Origin: Roseburia sp.
GTDB taxonomy: Bacteria > Bacillota > Clostridia > Lachnospirales > Lachnospiraceae
NCBI GenBank assembly: GCA_019421345.1
Contig: JAHZFL010000014.1
Location: 22,161 to 86,160, forward strand
Direction of reading: 5' to 3'
DNA: 64,000 nucleotides
Positions 25,762-34,206 of the stretch are shown piece after piece. The position numbers and the translations under genes are program-made. Numbering within the stretch: position 1 is the first letter of the stretch; each line of letters begins with the position of its first letter. The notes beneath the pieces were generated by a model. That model did no database searches. It saw nothing but the letters and a program-made list of their open reading frames with translations, and was not told the DNA's origin.

Positions 25762-26742
25762 TTGCTTATCGTTGTAAAAATTTTTGCGGTAATCTATCTG
25801 TGGCTGATCTTTCCACTTCTGCTGGGGAGTGTATGGAGGAAACCGGGCGGCAAAAAGACAAATCAGCTTCTGATCAGCTATCTGACCGGACTTGTTACAC
25901 AGTGGGCGATATTTTTTGTGCTGGCAAAATGGGCGATTGACAGGGAGCTGCCGGTGCAGGAGCTTGCAAGGCTCTGGCTGATCTGTCAGCTTGTGCTGAC
26001 CGTGTTTGCAGTGGCATGGGGCATAAAAAGACGTATTTTTAGACGGCATCGTCTTGTCTGGAAATGGGAGTGGCTTGGGCAGGGCGCGGCGCTGCTTATC
26101 CTGATAGGACTGGCGTTTGTGTTTGGGAGCAGCAGTCAGAAGGAGTATACTGCGGAGGCGGCGCTTACGATGTATGCGACAGATACTCTGTATGTTTATG
26201 ATCCGACGACCGGAAAGGGCGCACAGGAAATGCTTCCCGTACAGATCGAGGAGCTGAAAGCGGCGGCACAGTCCCCGATAGAGGCATATTATGCGGTGAA
26301 CGGACGGATATGCAGATTAAATCCGGTAAAGCTGATGAAGCTTATGCTCCCTGTTTTTTTGATGACATTTTATTATGGTGTATACCACATCTGGGCGTTT
26401 GAACTGTTCCGCAGAAATAAGGGCAAGCGGGTGCTGTTTCAGTGCATGTTGTGGCTTTTATATGCGTCGGTGTTGGTTGCAGATCGGGCGGTCATGGTGC
26501 AGGTTTTTGCTGGCTGCTGGAATGGAGAGACGCTGTTTTTTGCGGGAATGCTGCCGTTTGCGGTGTGGCTTTTGCTAAGAAAGGAAAATCGCCTTGTGTG
26601 GGGACTGTCTTATCTGGTCTGTGCCGGAGCAGGGCAGCTTTTGTATCAGCACGGCGGATTTATCATAACGTTTCTCTGGGCAGTGGCGGCGATCGCAGAA
26701 TGGATAAAGGGAGAATGGAAAAAGGATGATAGAAGCATTTGA
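25762..26742 (+). CDS. polytopic membrane protein, large half of split pair 3 (GT-C-like)
   Basis: A 326-residue protein with about eight hydrophobic segments, starting at TTG behind AAGGAGGAAAAGGAAG. The outer loop carries DTLY (141-144) followed by VYDPTTGKG, matching DTMYIDDPISG of the first pair, and a later CRLNPVKLMKLMLP segment. It is the most diverged of the three large halves: the loop lacks the Asp-rich cluster, having EYTAEAALTMY instead. The start of the small-half gene overlaps its last 17 bases. It lies directly behind pair 2, so the two pairs probably arose by tandem duplication. Confidence 0.65.
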   Translation: MLIVVKIFAVIYLWLIFPLLLGSVWRKPGGKKTNQLLISYLTGLVTQWAIFFVLAKWAIDRELPVQELARLWLICQLVLTVFAVAWGIKRRIFRRHRLVWKWEWLGQGAALLILIGLAFVFGSSSQKEYTAEAALTMYATDTLYVYDPTTGKGAQEMLPVQIEELKAAAQSPIEAYYAVNGRICRLNPVKLMKLMLPVFLMTFYYGVYHIWAFELFRRNKGKRVLFQCMLWLLYASVLVADRAVMVQVFAGCWNGETLFFAGMLPFAVWLLLRKENRLVWGLSYLVCAGAGQLLYQHGGFIITFLWAVAAIAEWIKGEWKKDDRSI

Positions 26743-27517
26743 GGCGTTAAGGGAGCAATTTCATACCTTTGGGACAAGCAGCATCAGCCCGGCGCTGGCG
26801 GGGGCTGCGCTGCTGTTTTGCATGGCGCGGCGGGAACGGCTAAGGGGCGGTGCAAAAAGTCTGACGCAGTATGGGGTGTTGATTTTTTTGCTTTTGGCAA
26901 ATCCGTTCGGCTATGAGATCATCCGCTCCTTTTGGATGGAGGACTACTGGAAGCTGTTTATGGCGGCGCTTCCCTTCGTGTTTGTGGCGTTTGCCGCAAC
27001 ACAGCTTGCCGCAGGTTTAAAGAACGTTTTCAAGGGGGCGGTGATGCTTGTCTGCTGCATAGGTGTGATCGCAGCCGGTTCGTTTTTTGCGTTTGACAGG
27101 AATCCGGTGCAGGCGGTGAACGATCGCAGGCAGCAGGAGCGCGAGGCTGCGGCGGTGAATGAGATCATTCAGACCTCCGGAATCGTGCCGCAGAATATGA
27201 TCGCTCCAAGGGAAATCTGCGGGCTGATCCGAGAGGTGAATCCTCAGGTGAAGCTGATGTACGGGGAGGCTATGATCGAGAAAATGGTGGATAAGACGCT
27301 GCAGCCTGCGGATGAGGAAATGCAAAAATTTGTGGAGCTGTGTACGGCGATCGTTGCCGTTCCGTCTGCCGTAGAGTATCAGATCCAGGCGGCGGAGCTT
27401 TATGGAGGGAACTGCATTTTGCTGGAAACGCAGTATGAGGATGCCGGACAGCTTACGCAGGCGGGTTTTGTCTGCTTGGGAAGAACAGAGAAATATGCCG
27501 TGTACTTCAGGCAATAG
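26726..27517 (+). CDS. membrane protein with C-terminal soluble domain, small half of split pair 3
   Basis: A 263-residue protein with N-terminal hydrophobic segments (about 22-35, 48-62, 78-98, 104-122) and a soluble C-terminal half. Shared landmarks are Asn-Pro at 59-60, YWKLFMALPFVF (74-85) and PREICGLIREV (161-171). It overlaps its large-half partner by 17 bases, so the two are likely translated together. The unknown function is shared with the other two pairs. It is the last gene before the promoter that precedes the second initiating transferase. Confidence 0.65.
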   Translation: MIEAFEALREQFHTFGTSSISPALAGAALLFCMARRERLRGGAKSLTQYGVLIFLLLANPFGYEIIRSFWMEDYWKLFMAALPFVFVAFAATQLAAGLKNVFKGAVMLVCCIGVIAAGSFFAFDRNPVQAVNDRRQQEREAAAVNEIIQTSGIVPQNMIAPREICGLIREVNPQVKLMYGEAMIEKMVDKTLQPADEEMQKFVELCTAIVAVPSAVEYQIQAAELYGGNCILLETQYEDAGQLTQAGFVCLGRTEKYAVYFRQ

Positions 27518-27538
27518 AAAATATAGACAACATAAATA

Positions 27539-27567
27539 TAGATATTGCATGCTGTCTATGCTATAAT
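27539..27567 (+). promoter_or_regulatory. extended -10 promoter before the second sugar transferase
   Basis: TAGATA (27539-27544, four of six matches to the -35 consensus), a 17-base spacer, and TATAAT (27562-27567) with TG one base before it. It lies in the 91-base gap after the third membrane pair and marks the start of a new transcript. Confidence 0.6.
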
Positions 27568-27608
27568 AGCAAAGTATATGTCTTGTTGAGAAAGAGGGAC
27601 GAATGTAA

Positions 27609-28958
27609 ATGAGGATCAAAGAACAATACAAGCATTTGCTCAATTACAGCGCCAATTTAATATCCTTGGCGGTAGAGGGAGCCGCCTTTGCCTTTATCTG
27701 GTACAACGTGTATGAGGACTCGTACGGATTTTTCCGCAGAGGAAACTGGGCGGTTATCGGTTTATATGTATTGATCATTTTCTTTTTTACAAAGGTATTG
27801 GGCGGATATAATATCGGCTATATGAGAATTGCGGATATTGCGCTGTCTCACGTCCTGTCGATTTTATTAAGCGGCGTGATCGGCTATCTGGAGCTGTGTC
27901 TGGTCTGCAGGGATTATGTCAGTATCAATCCGGTGCTTGGGGTTATGATCTTTGAGATCCTATTTATTCTGCCGTGGATCTATGTGGTGAGAAAAATATA
28001 TACATGGCTTTATCCGCCGCGTCAGATGCTTGTGATTTACGGGGAGTATTCTCCCGACGATCTGATCGCGAAGATCAATACAAGGAAGGATAAGTACAAC
28101 ATCTGTGAATCGGTCAGCTACCGGATCGGGTATCAAAGCCTGTATCCGATGATCCGTCAATATAATGCGGTCGTGCTCTGCGATCTGCCGTCACAGGCAA
28201 GAAACCAGATCATGAAGTATTGCTATCAGGAGTCGGTCCGCACCTATGTGACGCCGAAGATTTCGGATATTCTGTTTCGCGGAGCAGACGATATCCACCT
28301 GTTTGACACCCCGCTTTTATTATCCAGAAATCAGGGACTGTCGATTAATCAGAGGATCGTAAAGCGTATTTGCGATGTGCTGCTCTCCCTGATCGGAATT
28401 ATTCTGGCGTCTCCGTTTATGCTTTTGATCGCGCTTGCGGTAAAGCTTTATGACAGAGGGCCGGTGCTTTATAAGCAGGAGCGTCTGACGAGAGACGGTC
28501 GGCCGTTTCTGATCTATAAGTTCCGAAGCATGGAAATGGATTCGGAAAAGAACGGCGCCAGACTTGCGTCAAAGGGGGACAAGCGTGTCACTCCCGTGGG
28601 ACGGGTGATCCGCAATATTCATTTTGACGAGCTGCCGCAGCTTTTTAATATTTTAAAGGGCGATATGTCGATGGTCGGACCAAGACCGGAGCGGCAGGAG
28701 ATTTCCGATAAGTATGAGGAGACGATTCCTGAGTTTGTACTGCGCACAAAGGTGAAAGCAGGTCTGACCGGCTATGCGCAGGTATACGGAAAATATAACA
28801 CGACGCCGTATGACAAGCTGAAGCTGGATTTGACGTATATCGAGAATTATTCTCTGTGGCTTGATATTAAGATCCTGCTGCTGACCTTTAAGATTTTATT
28901 CCAGAAGGAAAATACGGAAGGGGTCGATGAGGAGCAGCAGACGGCGATGAAGCGCTAG
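27609..28958 (+). CDS. polyprenyl glycosylphosphotransferase (initiating sugar transferase), copy 2
   Basis: A second enzyme of the WbaP/WcaJ type, 449 residues, that loads a sugar-phosphate onto undecaprenyl phosphate. It has four or five N-terminal membrane segments, a middle domain (about 135-235), a membrane hairpin near 255-278 and a C-terminal transferase domain with KQERLTRDGRPFLIYKFRSM, HFDELPQLFNILKGDMS, VGPRPERQE and GLTGYAQVYGKYNT. Compared with copy 1 (GTRPP, LWQVSGR) the active-site motifs differ (GPRPE, YAQVYGK), so a different sugar is likely. A GAGGG ribosome site precedes the ATG by about 11 bases. It opens the second half of the locus. Confidence 0.93.
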   Translation: MRIKEQYKHLLNYSANLISLAVEGAAFAFIWYNVYEDSYGFFRRGNWAVIGLYVLIIFFFTKVLGGYNIGYMRIADIALSHVLSILLSGVIGYLELCLVCRDYVSINPVLGVMIFEILFILPWIYVVRKIYTWLYPPRQMLVIYGEYSPDDLIAKINTRKDKYNICESVSYRIGYQSLYPMIRQYNAVVLCDLPSQARNQIMKYCYQESVRTYVTPKISDILFRGADDIHLFDTPLLLSRNQGLSINQRIVKRICDVLLSLIGIILASPFMLLIALAVKLYDRGPVLYKQERLTRDGRPFLIYKFRSMEMDSEKNGARLASKGDKRVTPVGRVIRNIHFDELPQLFNILKGDMSMVGPRPERQEISDKYEETIPEFVLRTKVKAGLTGYAQVYGKYNTTPYDKLKLDLTYIENYSLWLDIKILLLTFKILFQKENTEGVDEEQQTAMKR

Positions 28959-28966
28959 GTGATGAG

Positions 28967-29776
28967 ATGGGATTTTCAGTATTAATGTCAGTGTACTGCA
29001 AAGAAAAACCGGAATATTTAAAGCTGGCGTTTGAGAGCCTGTTGTCCCAAACGCTGCTGCCCGACGAGGTTGTGCTGATCAAGGACGGTCCTCTGCCGGA
29101 GGCTTTGGAAGCGGTGGTCGCGGATTATAAAGAGCGCTTTGCGCGGATGGTCGTGTTTGCGTTTGAGGAAAACGTACAGCTTGGCAGGGCGCTGGCAAAA
29201 GGCGTAGACCTTTGCTCGCAGGAGCTGATCGCGCGGATGGATACGGACGATATTGCGCTGCCCGAACGGTTTGCACATCAGTATGAATTTATGCGGCAGC
29301 ATCCGGAGGTTTCCCTCGTGGGCGGCTGGATGGAAGAATTTAACGATGAGGAGACTTATCAAAGCGTTAAGCGGATGCCGGAGAGAAATGAGGAAATCCG
29401 TAGGTACGGGCGTTACCGCAATCCGGTCAACCACATGACGGTTATGATGCGAAAGGACGATGTGCTTCGGGCAGGAAATTACCGGCACTTTCCGAATTTG
29501 GAGGATTACGAGCTGTGGAGCAGAATGCTTGCGGACGGCATGGTGTTTTATAATCTGCCGGAAGTTCTTGTGCGTATGCGAAATAACAGCGATGTGTACG
29601 AAAGACGCGGCGGGATTGCCTATGCGCGCAATTATTTTGCACTGCGCAGGGAGCAGCGTGCAATCGGGCGTCTGACACGCGGCGAATATCTGGTTTCCTT
29701 GTGCTTAACCTTTGGGATCACGCTGCAGCCCGGATTTTTAAGAAAGTTGATTTATCGAAGATTATTGCGTAAATAA
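28967..29776 (+). CDS. glycosyltransferase family 2, AmsE-like
   Basis: A 269-residue GT-A enzyme. It follows the AmsE-type pattern: SVLMSVYCKEKPEYL (4-18), VLIKDGPLPEAL (36-47), ENVQLGRALAKGVDLC (68-83), LIARMDTDDIALPERF (87-102) with the metal-binding DTDD, and a GRYRNPVNHMTVMMRK acceptor segment. Such enzymes transfer galactose or glucose in exopolysaccharide loci. It begins 8 bases after the initiating transferase and probably adds the second sugar to the lipid-linked unit. Confidence 0.88.
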   Translation: MGFSVLMSVYCKEKPEYLKLAFESLLSQTLLPDEVVLIKDGPLPEALEAVVADYKERFARMVVFAFEENVQLGRALAKGVDLCSQELIARMDTDDIALPERFAHQYEFMRQHPEVSLVGGWMEEFNDEETYQSVKRMPERNEEIRRYGRYRNPVNHMTVMMRKDDVLRAGNYRHFPNLEDYELWSRMLADGMVFYNLPEVLVRMRNNSDVYERRGGIAYARNYFALRREQRAIGRLTRGEYLVSLCLTFGITLQPGFLRKLIYRRLLRK

Positions 29777-29785
29777 GAGGACGTT

Positions 29786-30778
29786 ATGGGAAAAATATTG
29801 AGTATTGCAGTACCGGCATATAATGTGGAAAAATATTTGGAGCGATGCTTACAGTCGTTGGAGGTGGAGGAGCTTCTCACAAAGCTTGAGGTGCTCATCA
29901 TCAATGACGGCTCCGTCGATGCGACGCCGGAGATTGCAAAGCGGTACTGTGAGAAATATCCGCAGACGTATTTTTTATATAACAAGGAAAACGGCGGGCA
30001 TGGATCAGGCATCAATTACGGTATTCAGAAAGCAACGGGGAAATATTTTAAGGTGCTCGACGGCGACGACTGGCTGAATACGAAGGAGCTGCCGGAGTTT
30101 TTGCGTCTTTTGGAGGATTCGGATGCCGATATTGTGGCGGCGGATTTTTTGTGTGTGGAGGATGAGACAGACCGGATTTTGCAGGAAAAATATTGTACAA
30201 GGAACGAAGGTCAATATGCAAGCCTGTGTGAGCTTTCCAAGGGCGAGGTCGACGAGGTGATCAAAATGCATGCGCTCACGATCCGCACAAGTATTTTAAA
30301 GGAGCACGGGATCACGATCGACGAGCATTGCTATTATGTGGACTGCGAGTATATTACCTATCCGATTCCTTATGCCGGAACGGTCTATTTTTATCATAAG
30401 TTTATCTATATGTACCGCCTCGGAAGAAACGGACAGAGCATGGATATTTTGAGCATGCAAAGAAATCGGGCGCAGCATATGCAGGTGTTAAGCAGTCTGT
30501 TAAGCTTTTATGATAAGCTTCCCGCCCTGCCGGAGGGCAAGCGTGCTTATATCGAGCGATGTATTGCGCAGGTGGTGGAGAATCAGTTTCAGATTTATAT
30601 CAGCATGGGCTTTTGTAAGGGTATTTTTTCGGAGCTAAGGCGCTGGGATCAGGCGCTTAAAAGAAACTATCCGCGCATCTATGCGGCGACAAGAAAGAAA
30701 AGTATTACGCTGCTTCGGCGGACAGGGTATCTGGCTCTCCCGTTCGGAGCATTCGCATATCGGCTGGTAAAGGGCTAG
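29786..30778 (+). CDS. glycosyltransferase family 2
   Basis: A 330-residue GT-A enzyme with IAVPAYNVEKYLERCL (7-22), IINDGSVDATPEI (38-50), ENGGHGSGINYGI (68-80) and LDGDDWLNTKEL (91-102), where GDD binds the metal. This is a common GT2 type in Gram-positive wall and capsule loci. It has a soluble C-terminal helical region of about 120 residues. The gene is followed by a near-consensus promoter, so it ends the transcript that began at 27609. Confidence 0.88.
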   Translation: MGKILSIAVPAYNVEKYLERCLQSLEVEELLTKLEVLIINDGSVDATPEIAKRYCEKYPQTYFLYNKENGGHGSGINYGIQKATGKYFKVLDGDDWLNTKELPEFLRLLEDSDADIVAADFLCVEDETDRILQEKYCTRNEGQYASLCELSKGEVDEVIKMHALTIRTSILKEHGITIDEHCYYVDCEYITYPIPYAGTVYFYHKFIYMYRLGRNGQSMDILSMQRNRAQHMQVLSSLLSFYDKLPALPEGKRAYIERCIAQVVENQFQIYISMGFCKGIFSELRRWDQALKRNYPRIYAATRKKSITLLRRTGYLALPFGAFAYRLVKG

Positions 30779-30790
30779 CGCAGGGGAATA

Positions 30791-30819
30791 TTGCCAAGCG
30801 CCGGAAGATACGGTATAAT
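30791..30819 (+). promoter_or_regulatory. near-consensus sigma-A promoter before ABC system 2
   Basis: TTGCCA (30791-30796), exactly 17 bases, then TATAAT (30814-30819). It is the clearest promoter in the first 40 kb and drives the second Wzm/Wzt pair and the galactofuranose genes; the first ATG is 32 bases further on. Confidence 0.75.
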
Positions 30820-30850
30820 TTCGTTACTATTTTGTGAGAGGTTCTAAGAG

Positions 30851-31624
30851 ATGAAGAAAAAGGGTTTGGTAGCTTACAAGGATCTGATGTATGAGCTGGT
30901 ATCCAAGGATATTAAGCTAAAGTATCGCAGAAGCATTCTGGGATATTTGTGGAGTATTTTAAATCCGCTGATGATCATGCTCGTCATGGTGCTGGTGTTT
31001 TCCAGCATTTTTCGCTTTGATGTCGAAAATTATCCGGTCTATCTGATCATCGGACAGATGATTTACAATTATGTGACGAATGCGACAAATCATGCCATGT
31101 ATTCGATTACGGACAACAGCTCTCTTTTGAAAAAGGTCTATGTGCCCAAATATATTTTCCCGTTTTCTAAGGCGACGAGCGATATGGTTGATTTTTTGTT
31201 TTCGCTTGGCGCGATGGTTTTGGTCATGGTGATCACGGGAACAGAGTTTTCGATGTATCTGGTACTTTTGCCGTATGTAGCGCTGCAGTTATATGTGTTT
31301 ACGTTGGGAATGAGTCTGTTTTTGTCGCAGGCGACTGTATTTTTCCGTGACATGAGATATATTTACGCGGTATTTTTGACAGCATGGATGTACGCGACGC
31401 CGATTTTCTATCCGGTAAGTATTCTGCCGCCGAAAATCCAGTGGGTTGTGACACATCTAAATCCGTTGTACTATTATATAGAACAATTCCGGTGCATTGT
31501 GTTGGAGCGTGTGATGCCTTCCTTCCAGTTGTTTTACCGAGGGTGCATTATTTCGCTGCTTGTCTTTGCAATCGGGGCATGGTTTTTCCGAAAGAATCAG
31601 AATAAGTTTATTTTGTACATTTAA
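30851..31624 (+). CDS. polysaccharide ABC exporter permease (Wzm/TagG type), system 2
   Basis: A 257-residue ABC-2 permease with about six membrane segments. The N-terminal LVSKDIKLKYRRSILGYLWSI (residues 15-35) and ATVFFRDMRYIYAVFLTAWMYATPIFYP are family hallmarks, and HLNPLYYYIEQFR closes the last loop. It is clearly distinct from the system 1 permease at 1588 and starts its own operon directly behind a strong promoter. The downstream genes make and polymerise galactofuranose, so a galactofuranose-containing glycan is the likely cargo. Confidence 0.93.
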   Translation: MKKKGLVAYKDLMYELVSKDIKLKYRRSILGYLWSILNPLMIMLVMVLVFSSIFRFDVENYPVYLIIGQMIYNYVTNATNHAMYSITDNSSLLKKVYVPKYIFPFSKATSDMVDFLFSLGAMVLVMVITGTEFSMYLVLLPYVALQLYVFTLGMSLFLSQATVFFRDMRYIYAVFLTAWMYATPIFYPVSILPPKIQWVVTHLNPLYYYIEQFRCIVLERVMPSFQLFYRGCIISLLVFAIGAWFFRKNQNKFILYI

Positions 31625-31642
31625 AGGGAGAGACACAAACTG

Positions 31643-32380
31643 ATGGATGAAAAGTATATGATTGACGTCGATAATGTTACGGTCCGGTTTAATATGGCGT
31701 CGGAAAAGGTAGATAATCTCAAGGAATATTTTGTAAAAATGTTAAAGCACCAGCTAATGTTTCAGGAGTTCCTGGCGCTTAAGGATGTGTCGCTTAAGAT
31801 CAGACCGGGCGAGGCATGGGGCTTGGTCGGCACGAACGGAGCTGGAAAGTCAACGATGCTAAAGCTTATCAGCGGCATCTTAACGCCGCATAAGGGCAGC
31901 GTGCAGGTGAACGGAACGATCGCGCCGCTCATTGAGCTTGGCGCAGGGTTTGATATGGAGCTGACGGCAAGAGAGAATATCTATTTGAATGGCACATTGC
32001 TGGGGCATTCCAGAAGGTTTATGGACGAGCATTTTGACGAGATCGTAGATTTTGCAGAGCTTTGGGATTTTTTAGATGTTCCGATCAAGAATTATTCCTC
32101 CGGTATGCAGGCGAGAATCGGATTTTCCATTGCGACGATGGTAAGACCGGACATCCTGATCGTGGATGAGGTTTTGTCAGTCGGAGATTTTAAGTTCCGG
32201 GAAAAATGCAATGCGCGTATGGAGGAGATGCTCTCGTCGGGAACGACGCTGCTTTTGGTATCGCATTCGATGGAGGATATTTTGAAGCTTTGCGATCATG
32301 CGGCATGGCTGGATAAGGGCGTGCTGAAAATGAGCGGCGAGGTGCAGGCGGTAACGGAGGCATATGTCAAAGGAGTATAG
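31643..32380 (+). CDS. polysaccharide ABC exporter ATPase (Wzt/TagH type) without C-terminal domain, system 2
   Basis: A 245-residue ATPase: Walker A GTNGAGKST (63-71), LIELGAGFDMELTARENIYLNG region (97-118), signature YSSGMQARIGF (151-161), Walker B ILIVDEVLSVGD (171-182) and H-loop SHS. The protein ends just after the ATPase core and lacks the carbohydrate-recognition domain seen in the system 1 ATPase. In Klebsiella O2a galactan export the Wzt also lacks this domain and length control is coupled to export; the same mode is inferred here. Confidence 0.94.
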   Translation: MDEKYMIDVDNVTVRFNMASEKVDNLKEYFVKMLKHQLMFQEFLALKDVSLKIRPGEAWGLVGTNGAGKSTMLKLISGILTPHKGSVQVNGTIAPLIELGAGFDMELTARENIYLNGTLLGHSRRFMDEHFDEIVDFAELWDFLDVPIKNYSSGMQARIGFSIATMVRPDILIVDEVLSVGDFKFREKCNARMEEMLSSGTTLLLVSHSMEDILKLCDHAAWLDKGVLKMSGEVQAVTEAYVKGV

Positions 32381-32385
32381 GCGGG

Positions 32386-34206
32386 ATGCAGATCCAAAAA
32401 ATTGAATTTCCAAACAGCATGGAAGCGGACATGGGGAAGCTGTACCTGCATGGGTCAGAGAACGGCATACAAATGACGGAAACGGGAGGAGTGAAGGTGC
32501 GTGATCCCGGCTTTGTCCGCTTTGATACTTATTTTAATGCAGTTTCGATTGAAAAATGGAAATACTATACAGAATTAAAGCAGTTGGCGTTCTGCTTTGA
32601 GGCAGCGGGAGATTTTTTACTGACGGTGTGGAATGCGTGGGAGAAAGAGGATGGAACGCTGGAAAAAGCGAAGCTTGCCTCTCTTTCCGCCGCAGAGGAG
32701 CAAAGGGCGGCGTACCGGATAGAAATTCCGCTGGATCGATGTGAGAGGGGCATTCTCTATGCAGAATTGAAAGCGTCGCAGGGAGAGGAAGCGGTCTTTT
32801 ACGACGGTGAGTATGTGACAGAGCAGAATGCAGTGCAGGACATTGCATTGGCGGTCGCGATCTGCACCTATAAAAGAGAGAAGTATCTCTATCGAAATCT
32901 GGATCTGCTGTATCAAAGGCTGTGGGAGAATGAGGATTCCGTTCTGTATCATAAGCTGCACACGATTGTTGTCGATAACGGAAGGTCGATCGCACCGGAG
33001 AAAACGTGGGAGGGACTTTCTGTTTATCCAAATAAAAATGCGGGAGGTGCGGCGGGCTTTACAAGAGGGATCATAGAGGCAAAAAGGAATGGGAGCTTTT
33101 CGCATATACTTCTGATGGATGACGATGTACGGATAAATCCGGCTGCGCTTGAGCGCACCTATGTATTTCTTAGCATGCTAAAGCCTGCGTATCGGGATGC
33201 GATGGTCGGCGGCGCGATGCTGCGTCTTGATTATGGTTTCGTGCAGCAGGAAGCGGGCGGCTGCTACCGGGCAGGGCACATCACCTCGCTTCACACCGGA
33301 GTTGATCTGCGGGAGGCGGAAGCAGTCATAAAAAATGAAAGCCTTGAAAGGGCGGATTACAATGCGTGGTGGTACTGCTGTATTCCCATGCATGTGATAG
33401 AAAAAGCAGGACTGCCGCTGCCCTTATTTCTTCACAATGACGATGTTGAGTACGGACTGCGCTGCGGTACGGAGATTATCCGAATGAATGGGATCTGCGT
33501 CTGGCATGCGGCGTTTGAGCATAAGCGCCCCTCGGCAAATGAGTATTACGACGTTCGCAATGCGCTGATCGTAAATGCGCTGTATGGGCAGGATGAGAGC
33601 GGCAGCGGTGCGGTTCGTATGGTCGTGCGGCGGATGCTCACAAATCTGTTTCGCTACCGCTATCGTGACATCAGACTGAGTGCGCGCGCTGTAAGGGACT
33701 TTCTGCGCGGACCAAAGTGGCTTATGGAGCAGGATGCCGAGAAGCTTCATCAGGAGATTGTCGCGGCGGGCTACCGTTACTGTGAGGAGTATGAGGGGCA
33801 ATGGGAGGAGCGAAACGAGGAGGTGCTTGCCGGGCTTTTGGCGGGAAGAAGCAATTCGAGTCAGATCGAACGAAAGAAGCTGCTTTCACTCAACGGCTGG
33901 CTGCTTCCGGCAAGGAAAGACGACGCTCCGACACCGGTGATGGCAGGGGACAGCCCCCATGCGTGCTACCGCAGAAGGCGGGTGTTTATCTATGATCCGG
34001 ATACAAGGCTGGGATTTTATACAGGAAAAGAGATCAGAGAGCTGTTTTCCCTTGCGGGAACGGTTTTTAGAATTTATATGGAACTGAAAAAACATTACAA
34101 GCCTGTGGTGAAAGCATATTGTGCGCACAGGAAGGAGCTTGGCTCGGAGACATTTTGGAGCAGATATTTGGAGTTAGGAGGACGTCAAAATGAAAACAAG
34201 TTATGA
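32386..34206 (+). CDS. GlfT2-like galactofuranosyltransferase
   Basis: Processive galactofuranose transfer from UDP-Galf is the role of the GlfT2 family. The 606-residue protein has an N-terminal beta-sandwich (about 1-150), then a GT-A domain: VAICTYKREKYL (158-169), VVDNGRS (195-201), NKNAGGAAGFTRG (217-229), LLMDDDVRI (242-250, metal site DDD 245-247), WWYCCIP (328-334), HNDDVEYGLR (350-359) and VWH (372-374), followed by a helical C-terminal region. The order and spacing match mycobacterial GlfT2, including the acidic pair and the catalytic-region His. It lies beside the mutase gene, whose start overlaps its end, which strongly supports the assignment. Confidence 0.88.
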   Translation: MQIQKIEFPNSMEADMGKLYLHGSENGIQMTETGGVKVRDPGFVRFDTYFNAVSIEKWKYYTELKQLAFCFEAAGDFLLTVWNAWEKEDGTLEKAKLASLSAAEEQRAAYRIEIPLDRCERGILYAELKASQGEEAVFYDGEYVTEQNAVQDIALAVAICTYKREKYLYRNLDLLYQRLWENEDSVLYHKLHTIVVDNGRSIAPEKTWEGLSVYPNKNAGGAAGFTRGIIEAKRNGSFSHILLMDDDVRINPAALERTYVFLSMLKPAYRDAMVGGAMLRLDYGFVQQEAGGCYRAGHITSLHTGVDLREAEAVIKNESLERADYNAWWYCCIPMHVIEKAGLPLPLFLHNDDVEYGLRCGTEIIRMNGICVWHAAFEHKRPSANEYYDVRNALIVNALYGQDESGSGAVRMVVRRMLTNLFRYRYRDIRLSARAVRDFLRGPKWLMEQDAEKLHQEIVAAGYRYCEEYEGQWEERNEEVLAGLLAGRSNSSQIERKKLLSLNGWLLPARKDDAPTPVMAGDSPHACYRRRRVFIYDPDTRLGFYTGKEIRELFSLAGTVFRIYMELKKHYKPVVKAYCAHRKELGSETFWSRYLELGGRQNENKL

